A program made the position numbers and the translations under genes. Under the pieces are notes generated by a model, which saw nothing but the letters and a program-made list of their open reading frames with translations, was not told the origin of the DNA and searched no databases. Below, in pieces: positions 47,463 through 57,169 of a stretch of DNA of 64,000 nt; the stretch's first letter is position 1; each line of letters starts with the position of its first letter. The DNA is from Nothopassalora personata (lineage: Eukaryota > Ascomycota > Dothideomycetes > Mycosphaerellales > Mycosphaerellaceae), in the NCBI GenBank assembly GCA_033816765.1, contig CM066295.1, forward strand, positions 1 to 64,000, in the 5' to 3' direction.

Positions 47463-47624
47463 TATAAGGGGTAGGCCCCTATTTCTTAGTATAGGCTACG
47501 CCTATACGTTCGGATTGCTTTCCGACACCTTTACTTTGGATAGCGTGTAACTTCCCCTTTCTTCTATATCGAACTTATTATAAACTTTATAGAACTTTAG
47601 TATATACGTCGTTCACCCGTAACA
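47463..47624 (+). repeat. 3' LTR of element D
   Basis: 162 bp, preceded by a run of G and A; ends ACCCGTAACA and is followed by TAGAC. Confidence 0.85.
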
Positions 47625-49846
47625 TAGACGATTATACTCGCTACTATAATAAGACTTATAAGGCTAAGAGCTATCGCGTAGGCGACATAGTCTTATTATC
47701 TACGAAGAACCTAAGGTTAGTATTACCGAAGAAGAAGATAGGTCCGAAGTTTATTAGACCGTACCGTATTATCGACGCTATCGGTTCTTAGGCGTACTAC
47801 CTAGTACTACTAGCCGACTTAAGAATTTATAATATATTCTATATATCCCTCCTCGAGCCGTACGCGGGTAGCGAGAAGGATAGAGGCACTATAGCCCTCG
47901 CTAATAAGGACGGGGAATATGAAGTAGAGGTAGTACTAGGAAAGCGTAAGTATAAGGGTAAAGTGCAGTACCTAGTGCGATAGAAGGGCTAGCTAGAAGA
48001 GTATAATAGCTAGGAGCTAGTATAAGGACTCGCGAATACTACGCGTATAGTAGCCGAATATAAGGGGTTAGCGAAGACGGTATAAGCCGGCGGAAGGATC
48101 CGTAAAGGCTACGCGTATAGTAGTCGAATATAAGGTGCCTACGAAGGCCGTGTAAGGCGCTAAAATAAGGGCATAGGTTATACATTTAGGCCTTAACCCT
48201 TCGGTAGCTAGATATAAGGACCTTACCCTTTAGACATAACCTCCTCTTTTTACTAATAATACGGGGGGGAGGCCTATCCGATAGTATCTATATTAACGGT
48301 AGCCTCTACCCCCGATAGTAAAATTAGCTATAACCTACATATAAGATACTAACCTATAGTGTATTCTATCGGACTAAAAGGCTCGCTTACTTAGTTAAGT
48401 AAACACCCCCGATAGTAATAACATTAGAGAGGGAGGTAAGGAGAGAGAAGAGTAGAGAGAAGAGTATTTATTTTAAAAATAAACTTTTATAGGCGCGCTA
48501 CGGCGCTACGTAGATAAAAGATAGGCGCGTAGTAGGCGGCTAATATACGTAGAGCGCGCGATTACTCGTTATTATTATCCTTATTATCCTCCTTATTATA
48601 CTCGCCCCGTAGGGCTAGTAGTAAGAAGGCCCTATCGGCCGTAGTAGTATTAATGTTTCTAGCCTATAGGAACTATAACTACGGTTAGTATAGGATACGT
48701 ATATAATACGTACATTACTTACCGTACGGCCGAGCTCGAAGAGCCTATTAAGGGCCCTATTCTACTCTTACTATAGAACTACGGACGTAGTAGCAGCGGC
48801 GGGGGGGGGGTAGTAGTAGTAGAGGCGCCGGCGAAGCGTACGTAGGTATCGCCTATACGCTTATTCTTATAGGCACTAAACTACCTCTTAGCCTAGGAGG
48901 AGGTTAGCCGATTTATATAGGGAGCGACAGTACGCCGTATACGGCGAGCGTAGGGAGCGCTAGCGAGGCGTAGCACTTACCTCTAAGATCTACTTACCTA
49001 GCTAGGCGTAGACCTCGTACTACTAGTCTAGAGCATCCTACTCTTACTTAGTAATAGGGTTACTAAGCCCCTAGATAAGCTTATCGCGCTAGGCGCGAGC
49101 GGCGCGTAGGCGAGCTACTAGCTACGCGATAGCGACGCTAGTGCTACTAACGTAGGGGTGCCTAATGTCTCTATAGCACCTACACTTCTTAAGTAACTCG
49201 CCGGTAGTAATACTATTACACGTATCCTACTCGTCTACTATACTATTAGTAAGCGCATCGTAAGCGAAGAGCGTAGCGAATACTTACTAGCTACGAAGTA
49301 GGGGAGGTACCGTATATATATCTTAATATCTATACCTAGGCGCCTAGCTAGTAAGGACTTAGGGGTCTACGGCCCTAGTACGCTAAACTTACGCTTCGCT
49401 AGCGTATCCGGTGCGCCGAGCGCGCTAGACATCTATACTCGTAGTACTAGTAATAGTGCTAGTAGTACTAATAGGCCCCCTATAAGGGCCTCCTAGCGGA
49501 GCTAGTCTTAGATAGCTTCCTCTAAAGCTATAGTAGTACTAGCGGGTCGCTAGATAGTCGCTAGCGAGGAGCTAGTAGATCGCTAGTAGTACGGGTATAG
49601 TACGCTACGAGAACGTAGTATAAGGGAAAAGAAGGAAAAGGAGGGAGAGGGTACGCTTCTTAAACCCTCGAGTTCGTTAACCCGGCAACTATAACTTCAC
49701 ACTTACCTATACTACGATAACGACACGTACGAGACCCGTAGGCGGGTCGTATAGTAACGAAATCTATAAGAAGTAGATAGATTACTTATATAGAAACATC
49801 CTAAAGCCGCGAGCTAAGGGTAGCTCGTCCTAGAAGGGGAGGCAGT

Positions 49847-50044
49847 TATAAGGGCAGCCTATAGCTAACTCTTATATATAATACGGCTATGCCCGGCTTA
49901 GTATACCGTACGTGACGCGTATGCGTATACTAGGAGACGCGTATAGCGTCTATAGAAGAAAGTAAGCTTTAGTTTATCTACGATTAGAAGATCGTAGGCG
50001 TGCTATATATTACGACATCCCCTTATAGCCTTACGGTCCTTATA
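49847..50044 (+). repeat. 3' LTR of element C2
   Basis: 198 bp, TATAAGGGCAGCC to GTCCTTATA, preceded by polypurine AGAAGGGGAGG. It differs from the C1 LTRs at several percent, mainly transitions. Confidence 0.8.
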
Positions 50045-50082
50045 GATCGCTAGACGTAGCATTATATATAGCGAGTATACTA

Positions 50083-50163
50083 ATAGACAAATAGTGAGTC
50101 TATAAGACAAATAGTAAGTCTATAAGACAAATAGCGAGTCTATAAGACAAATAGCGAGTCTAT
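50083..50163. repeat. Four tandem units of 20 bp (AAGACAAATAGCGAGTCTAT)
   Basis: Units begin near 50083, 50103, 50123 and 50143 with one or two substitutions each. They lie about 40 bp inside the right 26-bp inverted repeat. Their complement, GACTCGCTATTTGTC, resembles GACTCGCTATTGTC at 2896-2909 near the left end. Confidence 0.8.
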
Positions 50164-50204
50164 AATAATAAGGATAGAGGATTGCGAATTTTGAATGCGG
50201 GTAT

Positions 50205-50230
50205 TTGCCGGTTTTGTAAGCCTAGGCCAC
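50205..50230 (-). repeat. Right 26-bp inverted repeat of the island
   Basis: Exact reverse complement of 2794-2819 (ends CCTAGGCCAC here). RIP-mutated DNA lies to its left and unmutated host DNA to its right, so it coincides with the island edge. Confidence 0.55.
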
Positions 50231-52887
50231 TGCCCGCAGCGTCCGTGCGCAGCTTAGGTGAACCTTCTTGCTTGACCTCTCTCACCTTCCCCTCTAACAT
50301 CGACAACTACGAGCTTCAACATACCCGCAGGGCAATATCTCCATGCACCATCTCGACTGTCTAGATACAGCTGGCATGTGTGCCGCCACAAGCGGCAGTG
50401 ACCTCAGCCGCTCGAAGGATCTCATCAAGTCAGCTTTCGCTAACATGGCTTGCCTCATTCATCACTTAGCGATAATATTACCTTGGTAGGTATCATCTGA
50501 TCTTTGATCTCTGCTGTGACATTCTTTCCCGACCTAGGAAAGTAAAGCTTCTGTGAGGCTCACGACTTGCCGACTTGCCTCCAATAACCACTACGAACCA
50601 AATACAGAAGATCGCAAGATGGCTCCTCGTTCTACACGGGATAGCAAACATAGCACAAGACGCATATTGTAAGCCTTCAGGCGCTCAAACGCTTGGGATG
50701 GAGAACATCAAAGTCTGCAAATACTTTCGTACCTTTGCGGCGGTAAGTAAGGATGGAAAAATCTGCGTTGCATTGGATGGTCTGTCGGAGCATGTCCGCG
50801 CAATGATCCGCGCTCGACGCATTAGTGGGATACCCTAGATCGGCATTTCGGCATCAAACTTTACCAATGTGGATGTGCCCGTAGTCAGGAGCATTGTCGA
50901 ATGCGGCCCGTTCTTGAGGCCAAGTATGTTTCCACAGTAGATGGTAACGAAAGCTGTCAACTGAATGCCTCTCGTGAAAGAAACCACGATACATACCACA
51001 TAGTGCAAGGCATGAAAGGCCTCAAAAGTTGCCCATAGCCCGTATTTTTGGCCGTTAGAGCCACGAAGGGGCTGATGAGTTGTGCTGTTGCTTTTGAGGT
51101 TAACCTCAGGAAGTGACATGTACACGTCTCTCAATATTGACAGTGAAATGGCTAAAGGTCTTGCAGTTCATCTTTACCTTCCAGCAGCTTGCCCCAGGCT
51201 TCGTCGATCGCTAGGGAGGAAGGCTCTCTATATGGTGTGTGGATATAATCTACTTGAAATTGTTCCTAGCGGCACTCATTCTTGAGATTCGCGACGGTTG
51301 CAAAAGGGTTATGATGCTACTGTGTACTCTTGACGTAGAGAGGGCCAAGCATATGAGCTTGGCGAGCTTAAGCCTAGCAAGCATTATAGGTGTGTAGGGG
51401 CTTAAATGCAATAGCTTGCATAAGTCTTGGCTTAGAGTGAAAGCTTATAAGCGATGAAGGTCTATGCGCGGATGTTATCGTGAAATGGATCTGACGAGTA
51501 CAAGCTGTTCAGTAGAGAAGATCAGTGACCTCACACCTTGCAAACAGCAGGATTCTATCTAGCTACAAAGTCAATGTGATACCGGGTAGGTGTGCCAAGT
51601 CCTTACTAACATGGCCCACTGGTCACCTAATCCACAACAAGCGTTTTTTCTTGACACAGGCAAGATCACAGAGATCAAAACAGCGTGATCCTTTCCGCAA
51701 GGATGGCCAATCACCAGAACTTTCTCACATCGGCGATGCTAGACCATCTTCTCTATGCCTTGACTACAATCGAACTGCGTTCCCTGGGCATGCTGCCAAC
51801 CATGCTATCGACGATAGTATTGATCTACAGCTCAATGAACTAGCGGGTCCCGCTGGTGTCTTGTATGACGAGCCAAGCACACTCACTACAATATCCACCA
51901 CAATATCGGCTTCTGCTTCTTCAACCTCCCCAAGCTCAGTCGCCGGACTCGAAGCTATTGGGCCGGTTAATGCCGGTCCAAGGGCGGCTAAAGATGAGAG
52001 TCAGAGCTTGAAGACCCGCTAGGGAGATACTGAGAGCAAGATCGCCGACTACTTGAAGGAGAACGATCAGAAGATTTGGCAGACAAAGGCAAGGCTTGGT
52101 AAGACGGACTGAGAAACTTATGAGAAGCAGGCGACAGAACGATAGCAATAAGAACGACATTCGCCGGAAGAGGATCGATGAGAAGGCAAAGAGCGGGCAG
52201 GACAATGACGAGTGATCTCGGTACTTGTAAGCAAGATTGCAAAGACGATCTGTAGTGAAGAAGCACTTCAGATGGGCAAAGACAAGCAAAGCACGGGCGT
52301 GATACAGTGGGACGTCTGCAGTGAGAATGCTAGACACAGCAAGGCATCGGCGGTCATGTACACCATCGTAAGGGAGGCCGAGAAAACGCTGAGCCCATGC
52401 GCGGCATGTTTGTTTCGACCAACTACTGACGTCCTTCCAGATCAAATCGAAGTTGACTGGAAAGGACCGGGAGAGAGCCACAAGGCTGGACTGATCTCGA
52501 GTTGAAGCGCTTGTGGTCGGTCTCTCCACTTGATCATGTGTTGCATAACACTCCCATATGATTTTGCACAGCTACCGAGCTCTCTTGATGCGACTGTGGA
52601 TTGAGTCAGGATTTGGCTAGTGAATCCCAGGTAGCGAACGGCATTCTTCCGATGCTGATCCTCCTACTTTACCCATAGGGCATTCACTTTTACTAGTGTT
52701 CCTTTCGTTACTGCATGAAGAGACGCATCACATAAACTGCTGATAAAGAACAACAGGTACGTGCAATTCTCGATATCCGGTGGGGATAATTGCGACTCTC
52801 TGATGCAGTGATGCAGTTTGAGCAGCAGTCCCTCAACAAGGGATACTCTGCTTTCAACGGCTTCGCCCAACAATCTCCTTCTTTCTC
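50231..52887. other. Gene-poor host DNA right of the island
   Basis: Normal base composition, no RIP. Short open frames at 50575-50838 and 51525-52022 begin at non-ATG codons and resemble no family I know. A stretch at 51700-52110 (LNELAGPAGVLYDEPSTL, then KIADYLKENDQKIWQTKA) looks like former coding sequence broken by stops. Confidence 0.4.
51555..51640 (+). repeat. About 87-bp dispersed repeat, right copy
   Basis: Partner of 11909-11995; see that entry. Confidence 0.6.
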
Positions 52888-53740
52888 ATGCCTTTCATTT
52901 ACCTTTCATTGAGGCCAGAACACCCTCCGTGCTCTGCCTCTGGTCTTTTCGATCCCGAAGATGGGCTCGTTAGACTCAATCTCATCACTTCACAAGACAC
53001 GAAAGCGGCTGCTTCAGAGATCATTCGTGGGCTCAGCACTCCCCCGAACCTCCCACTGGATGGCTCAGCCAGACTCATGACCCCGGCACGAGCGCCATGT
53101 CATCATCACATAAATGCCAAAGGCAATGTTAACGATGATAAACTGGATGTCGATACTCAAGCCTCGAGCCACTTGGACGGACTACGGCACTATCCCTACC
53201 AGCCCACGCTGCAGTACTACGTTGGTATTAGCCAGGACGAGCGACCTGGTAAGTCCCGGACTGCTCGACTCGGGATTGAAAATATGGCGATGGAAGGTGG
53301 TGCAACTCGTGGTGTTCTCCTGGATTGGGCTCGCTGGGCCCAGAAGCAAGGCATATCTTACTCTCCGTTTGGGATATACTCGAATCCGCTGTGGCACTTC
53401 GGAAAGTCGCTACCCCTGAAGACATCCTACTTCGCCAGGGTGATATTCTCATCATTAGTACCGGCTGGGTAGAGCCCTGCAACGCTCTCTCCCAAGACGA
53501 AAGCTAGCACTCCCTGATCCTCCAATGCGAGCATCCTGTGCAGTCGAAACAAGCGAGGAGATGATCAAGTGGCATTGGAACAAAGGCTTCGCTGCTGTTG
53601 CTTCTGATTTTGTAGCGTATGAGATTTGGCCCTTGCCTAAGCCGTGCGGAGTCAGTCTACATGAAGTGTTTCTTTCTGCATTGGGAATGATGATCGGTGG
53701 GACGTGAGATCTGGAGACGCGGAATGAGCAGTGCTTATGA
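52888..53740 (+). pseudogene. Cyclase-family (kynurenine formamidase-like) gene, frameshifted
   Basis: Three frames together resemble a fungal member of the cyclase family (metal-dependent hydrolases related to bacterial kynurenine formamidase): GLFDPEDGLVRLNLITS near 52945, DTQASSHLDGLRHYPYQP near 53150 (the family's metal-binding His/Asp block), GVLLDWARWAQKQGISYSP near 53310, then in another frame LLRQGDILIISTGW near 53430, and in a third WHWNKGFAAVASDF near 53570 and SLHEVFLSALGMMIGGT, followed by TGA and DLETRNEQC. Frame changes near 53370 and 53510 and the premature stop at 53705 are not placed like introns, so the gene seems dead. The damage is indels, not RIP transitions. Confidence 0.72.
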
Positions 53741-54151
53741 TCGGGAAGGTGGAATTTTTTCAGAGTAGTATGTTGTTGAATGCTAGAGGTGGTGTTGCGA
53801 GTTCGCCGGGGCCTATGGCGGTATTGTGATTTTGAGAAATTTGGGTGCCTATAAAAGGCATTGGGTCTTGCTGTTCATTGTACTATTCTGGCCTAGCTGA
53901 CAAGCTACATCCAGTGTCTAATAGCCACATATGGAGTTGAGAGTGTGTTGCTCAAATTTTCTGCCTCAGGCCGGCCAAAATTTTAGGCTCTGCGCTAATG
54001 TCGCTAACTATCGCCTGGGTGAATGATGGACTTTCCTCCGCCGATGAAACTGCATCCTTCAGCGACATACCACACATCTCGCACTTTATCATGGGAGTTC
54101 TTTGGGCTTCATCTGGACCTCAAACGCCTTGTAAGACTCTAAATATCTGCC

Positions 54152-54690
54152 ATGAACATTAAAGTTCGGAAGCGCATGGTCTGCTCAGCCTTCATGTGGG
54201 ACAAATCGATCGGTCTGTCACTGGGAAGATCACCTTAGCTTACTAGTCAGCCGGATAGAGCGCTTGAATTCTCTCATACGGAAGATGATAACGAGCAGTG
54301 GATCCCAGAGGACTGTCCCAGCTACCCATCAACCAGTATGCTCAACACGAGCTGCTTCATCAACTACGTCCGGCTGGGAGAGATCGTGCAGCTTATGATG
54401 GCCTCGCAAACTGTATCGGCAGCCAGCGAGGCCATGACGCCTAAGATTCAGGCTCTAGATGCACGACTGCACGGTTGGCGATCCCAACTCCCGGCCCGGC
54501 TCGAGCTCCATCAGTTCGGAGAGACCCGCACGCCTCTGCACATTGTTTTCCTGTACCTCCTCACCAGGCATTATTCATCATCCTCTAGAGGCCCCATGTT
54601 CGCTTGGCCGAGACCAGCAGTTATGCTCGCAAGGCTTGCAGCCATAAAGCAGATGTTGTGCACGAGCTATTCACTCTCTCCCAACACACT
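54152..54690 (+). pseudogene. Fungal-specific transcription factor domain, fragment
   Basis: One frame from ATG 54152 reads VCSAFMWDKSIGLSLGRSP, a TAG stop, then EDCPSYPSTSM, FINYVRLGEIVQLMM, ALDARLHGWRSQLPARLEL and LHIVFLYLLTRHYSSS. This is the pattern of the middle homology region of Zn2Cys6 regulators. The Zn2Cys6 motif itself is not visible upstream, and the 3' end runs into the AtuA-like remnant on the other strand. Probably a former pathway regulator; its targets are unknown. Confidence 0.6.
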
Positions 54691-55560
54691 CTCCACCGGA
54701 GCAAATTCGGTGTCACAGGTACCGAGATATTTTCCGAAGGCGGTACAACAATGTCCAAGAGAGGTGTGTGCTGCTGTGTTCCAAGTGTAACACGCTCGCC
54801 TACACTTCCTTGCGCCCATGGTCTCTTGATCCTGCACTCCAATGCCAGAGCAGGATCGAAGTACATCTTGGCAAGGATATCACCTTTCTTGACGTTGTAC
54901 AGCCTTTGAATGACACTCGTCGATGCGCTTCTTCCGAGTCAAACGCGACGTCCAGAGTCAATTTATACGGACCAGAGGTCGTGGACCGGATTCAAAGGTT
55001 CACTTCTGGTAAAGTAGGTTTCTGTGCAGGGATCATCCTTTCTTCTAGCGTTGCCAAGCTACCGCTCTCTATCGCGGAATACTTTTGTCTGCTCAGGGGC
55101 TGCGATTCACGCGGCGGCAGACCCGATGTGACTTGATGGAAGCTTGTAGGTAACAAACTGCATTCCTCGCCTGGTGCGAGGTCTACCAGATGATACAAGC
55201 TGAATTTGAAGACCGGTCCAGTCTCCTGCCCAAGGGGTGACATTGGGGATGCAAAGTCACCGCTCGTTTTAATCTGGTACGGATTCGGGAAGTGCATAAT
55301 GGAAGCTCTTGCATTGGGGCAAGCACTTCGCCGATGACTCCAATCTCGTGTGTAACCTGCGTGCTGGGTTTAAGAGGTCCCTTGACTGCGTTCTCGCCAT
55401 AGGTCTGGAACAGCCACCGGCAGTCCTCCGGGCTGTCAAATTTTGGGACAGAGACTTTGTGTGTACTTCCGGACTCGCTCCAGGAAGTCGTAAATCTGGG
55501 CTATCAGGACCGGATTCAGAATACCGCCGATGAAGATTGTCCGGTACCCGAGTTTCTGCA
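54690..55560 (-). pseudogene. AtuA-like protein (DUF1446 plus DUF4387), C-terminal part, frameshifted
   Basis: Minus-strand fragments in order: GYRTIFIGGILNPVLIAQI and DFLERVRKYT (55450-55555), FDSPEDCRWLFQTYGENAVK and THEIGVIGEVLAPMQE (55310-55440), TSGDFASPMSPLGQETGPVF then YHLVDLAPGEE (55170-55270), SGPYKLTLDVAFDSEEAHRR (about 54910-54980), KKGDILAKMYFDPALALE then QGSVGERVTLGTQQHTPLLD (54740-54890). These match by memory the acyclic-terpene-utilisation family with its C-terminal DUF4387 module. The frame changes several times and the N-terminal half is not recognisable. No RIP bias. Confidence 0.62.
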
Positions 55561-56356
55561 CTCCTTGTCGCTGTAGTCCCTGACTACACCTTGTCTGCGG
55601 AAGAGGCATACAACAAATTCAGCGCGGCCATAGCTATCCAGACCATTAGACATGTGCCGCGAGCTGGGTAACATGTTGCTTCACTCGTCACCATCGACTA
55701 GCAGCCTGTCACAGTCTCCGGACACAAAGGCTCCAGCCTCTGATCTCCGGAGCGACACCACCGGCGGTGATTTTAGCTTAGCCTCGTATCTGAACCAAGT
55801 CCATGGTCAAGTCATCGCGAATGTGCGCAGCAATAAGCCAGGTGCAGCGGCTAAGCTACTGGAAGAGGCTGCAATGTTACCGAGAGGCGAAGAGTTTCAA
55901 CTTCGTGATCTGCCAGTCCGAGCTTAGGCAATCATGTGGAATGTCGAATTCCTTGGGACGGCGCCTCGCAAAGCCGATATTGAGCAAACAAAATGGTATC
56001 GAGTGGTCATAACTCCCGTGATTAAGGCTATGAAGGCTATGGGGTTGTCGTGATGTCTCGAAAATGGACTTGGTGTTGTACCCTTATCGTGTCAGGCAAG
56101 CCAGATGATGCATTGTGGCGTGGCGCGAGGAAGATCCTGTGATCCATGCTGACAATCAATTCATAGTAACTAGCATGGTACATCGCAAGTAATGTCGAGT
56201 TGTGGTGGAAGGGTTCCCTCGCCACCAGCCGGGTAGCTCTCACACAGCTCCATCAGCCAACGCCGAGATCGGTCAGCAGCTCACCTAAAAGCGTCAACAT
56301 CAAGTTGGTCGAAGTATCTCGTGCTCAAACACTTGATCTTAGTTACAGCAGGTACA
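55561..56356. other. Spacer with unidentified former coding traces
   Basis: Plus-strand segments VVPDYTLSAEEAYNKFSAAI (about 55570-55630) and WNVEFLGTAPRKADIEQTKW (about 55935-55995) look coding-like but are separated by stops. I cannot assign them. The methyltransferase promoter must lie in the last few hundred bases. Confidence 0.35.
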
Positions 56357-57169
56357 ATGGCAATCGAAAAAGCGACATATTCCCATGGCCATCACACGTC
56401 AGTAGTGAAGCACCACGCAAAGCGTACTGCCGAGAACTCCGCTGCATTTCTGCTCCCTCACATCAAGAAGAATGCTCGAATCCTCGACATTGGATCGGGA
56501 CCTGGCTCAATCACAATCGGATTCGCTCGCCTCGCGTCCGAAGGCCATGTCATCGGCGGCGATATCGTGCCGGAAGTCTTGAAGGAAGGCGAAGCCCTTG
56601 CAAAAGAGCAAAACATCAAGAACATATCGTTCCAGCAGATCGATGCCAACGCATTGCCCTTCGAGGATGCGTCCTTTGACATTACTTTCTGCCATCAAGT
56701 GCTCCAGCATGTTGGTGATCCTGTCGGGATCTTGAAAGAAATGCGCCGAGTGACAAAGCCTGGCGGGATCGTTGCAGCTCGAGAAGCAGATTATCGAGCT
56801 TTTGTGTGGTATCCAGAGCCCAAAGAACTTGATCGATGGGGAGATGTGTACCAAGGCATCGCGAAAGCAAATGGTGCTGAGCCCAATGCCGGTCGATATC
56901 TGCGAAAGTGGGCTGCCGAGGCTGGCTTCAGTGCTGCTGCTGTGACTTTCACTTGGGCGCCGTGGAACTTCCAACATGAAGAGGCGAAGCAGTGGGGCAT
57001 TACCTGGGCCGATAGAGTGCGGTACTCAAACTTTGCCACGTCAGCGAAGAAGCATGGGATGGCTGAGGATGGTGATCTGGAGACGATGGCCCAGGCATGG
57101 TTGAAGTGGAGCGAGCATGAGCAGGCGTTCATTGTTGTGCCGAATGGAGAGATCCTATGTCGTGTGTAG
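56357..57169 (+). CDS. Class I SAM-dependent methyltransferase
   Basis: A 270-residue single-exon protein. Motif I is ILDIGSGPGSITIGF (about residues 43-57), motif II ends GGDIVPEVL, the DANALPFEDASFDITFCHQ block is motif post-II, and VLQHVGDPVGILKEMRRVTKPGG is the Methyltransf_11/UbiE-type end of the Rossmann core. The C-terminal part (WGDVYQGIAKANG onward) is typical of fungal homologues used on small molecules. The start at 56357 is chosen over the in-frame ATG at 56321 because the family begins near MAIEKATYSHGHH. The substrate is unknown. It is the first intact gene to the right of the island; the three upstream genes are decayed, so it may be the survivor of a small catabolic or secondary-metabolite group. 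Confidence 0.88.
   Translation: MAIEKATYSHGHHTSVVKHHAKRTAENSAAFLLPHIKKNARILDIGSGPGSITIGFARLASEGHVIGGDIVPEVLKEGEALAKEQNIKNISFQQIDANALPFEDASFDITFCHQVLQHVGDPVGILKEMRRVTKPGGIVAAREADYRAFVWYPEPKELDRWGDVYQGIAKANGAEPNAGRYLRKWAAEAGFSAAAVTFTWAPWNFQHEEAKQWGITWADRVRYSNFATSAKKHGMAEDGDLETMAQAWLKWSEHEQAFIVVPNGEILCRV

Larger units (their letters stand above)
33579..47624 (+). mobile_element. Ty3/gypsy element D inserted in C2
   Basis: 162-bp LTRs at 33579-33740 and 47463-47624, TSD TAGAC (33574-33578 and 47625-47629), polypurine tract of G and A before the 3' LTR. Gag is at about 34080-35050 with a zinc knuckle whose Cys are Tyr (YFRYRASGHRVKEC near 34860-34900), protease at 35080-35400 (PIILGNP), reverse transcriptase from 35780 to the break at 36516 and resuming at 44068, RNase H at 44130-44520 (ETDYSGFTLRGALL), integrase zinc region at 44998-45130, and core Asp/Glu motifs SIDFITDMPES (45205), TSDRGTN (45380) and GGPERLN (45485). 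A chromodomain-like end (GYYKPTQEPLGYL) lies near 46170-46210. About 1.2 kb before the 3' LTR holds no clear sense gene. TAG/TAA stops throughout. Confidence 0.87.
30896..50044 (+). mobile_element. Element C2: 5'-truncated inverted copy of C, split by element D
   Basis: Begins within the reverse transcriptase (mirror of 28258) and runs head-to-head with C1 through RNase H, the shared 756-bp retroposon and integrase to 33578; after element D it resumes at 47630 with the integrase end, chromodomain (about 47915-48060), 3' region and a 3' LTR. The mirror relation is x to 59154-x up to 33578. Between about 31014 and 33574 the arms looked nearly identical (one difference noticed); at 30896-31014 and beyond 47625 they differ at several percent, mostly by transitions. 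Confidence 0.82.

Noticed and set aside
50575..50838. 87-aa plus-strand frame
   Set aside because: Begins at TTG, no family resemblance, no splice support.
51936..52529. 197-aa minus-strand frame
   Set aside because: Leu/Ser/Cys-rich with no domain; better explained as the complement of former Lys/Glu-rich coding sequence.
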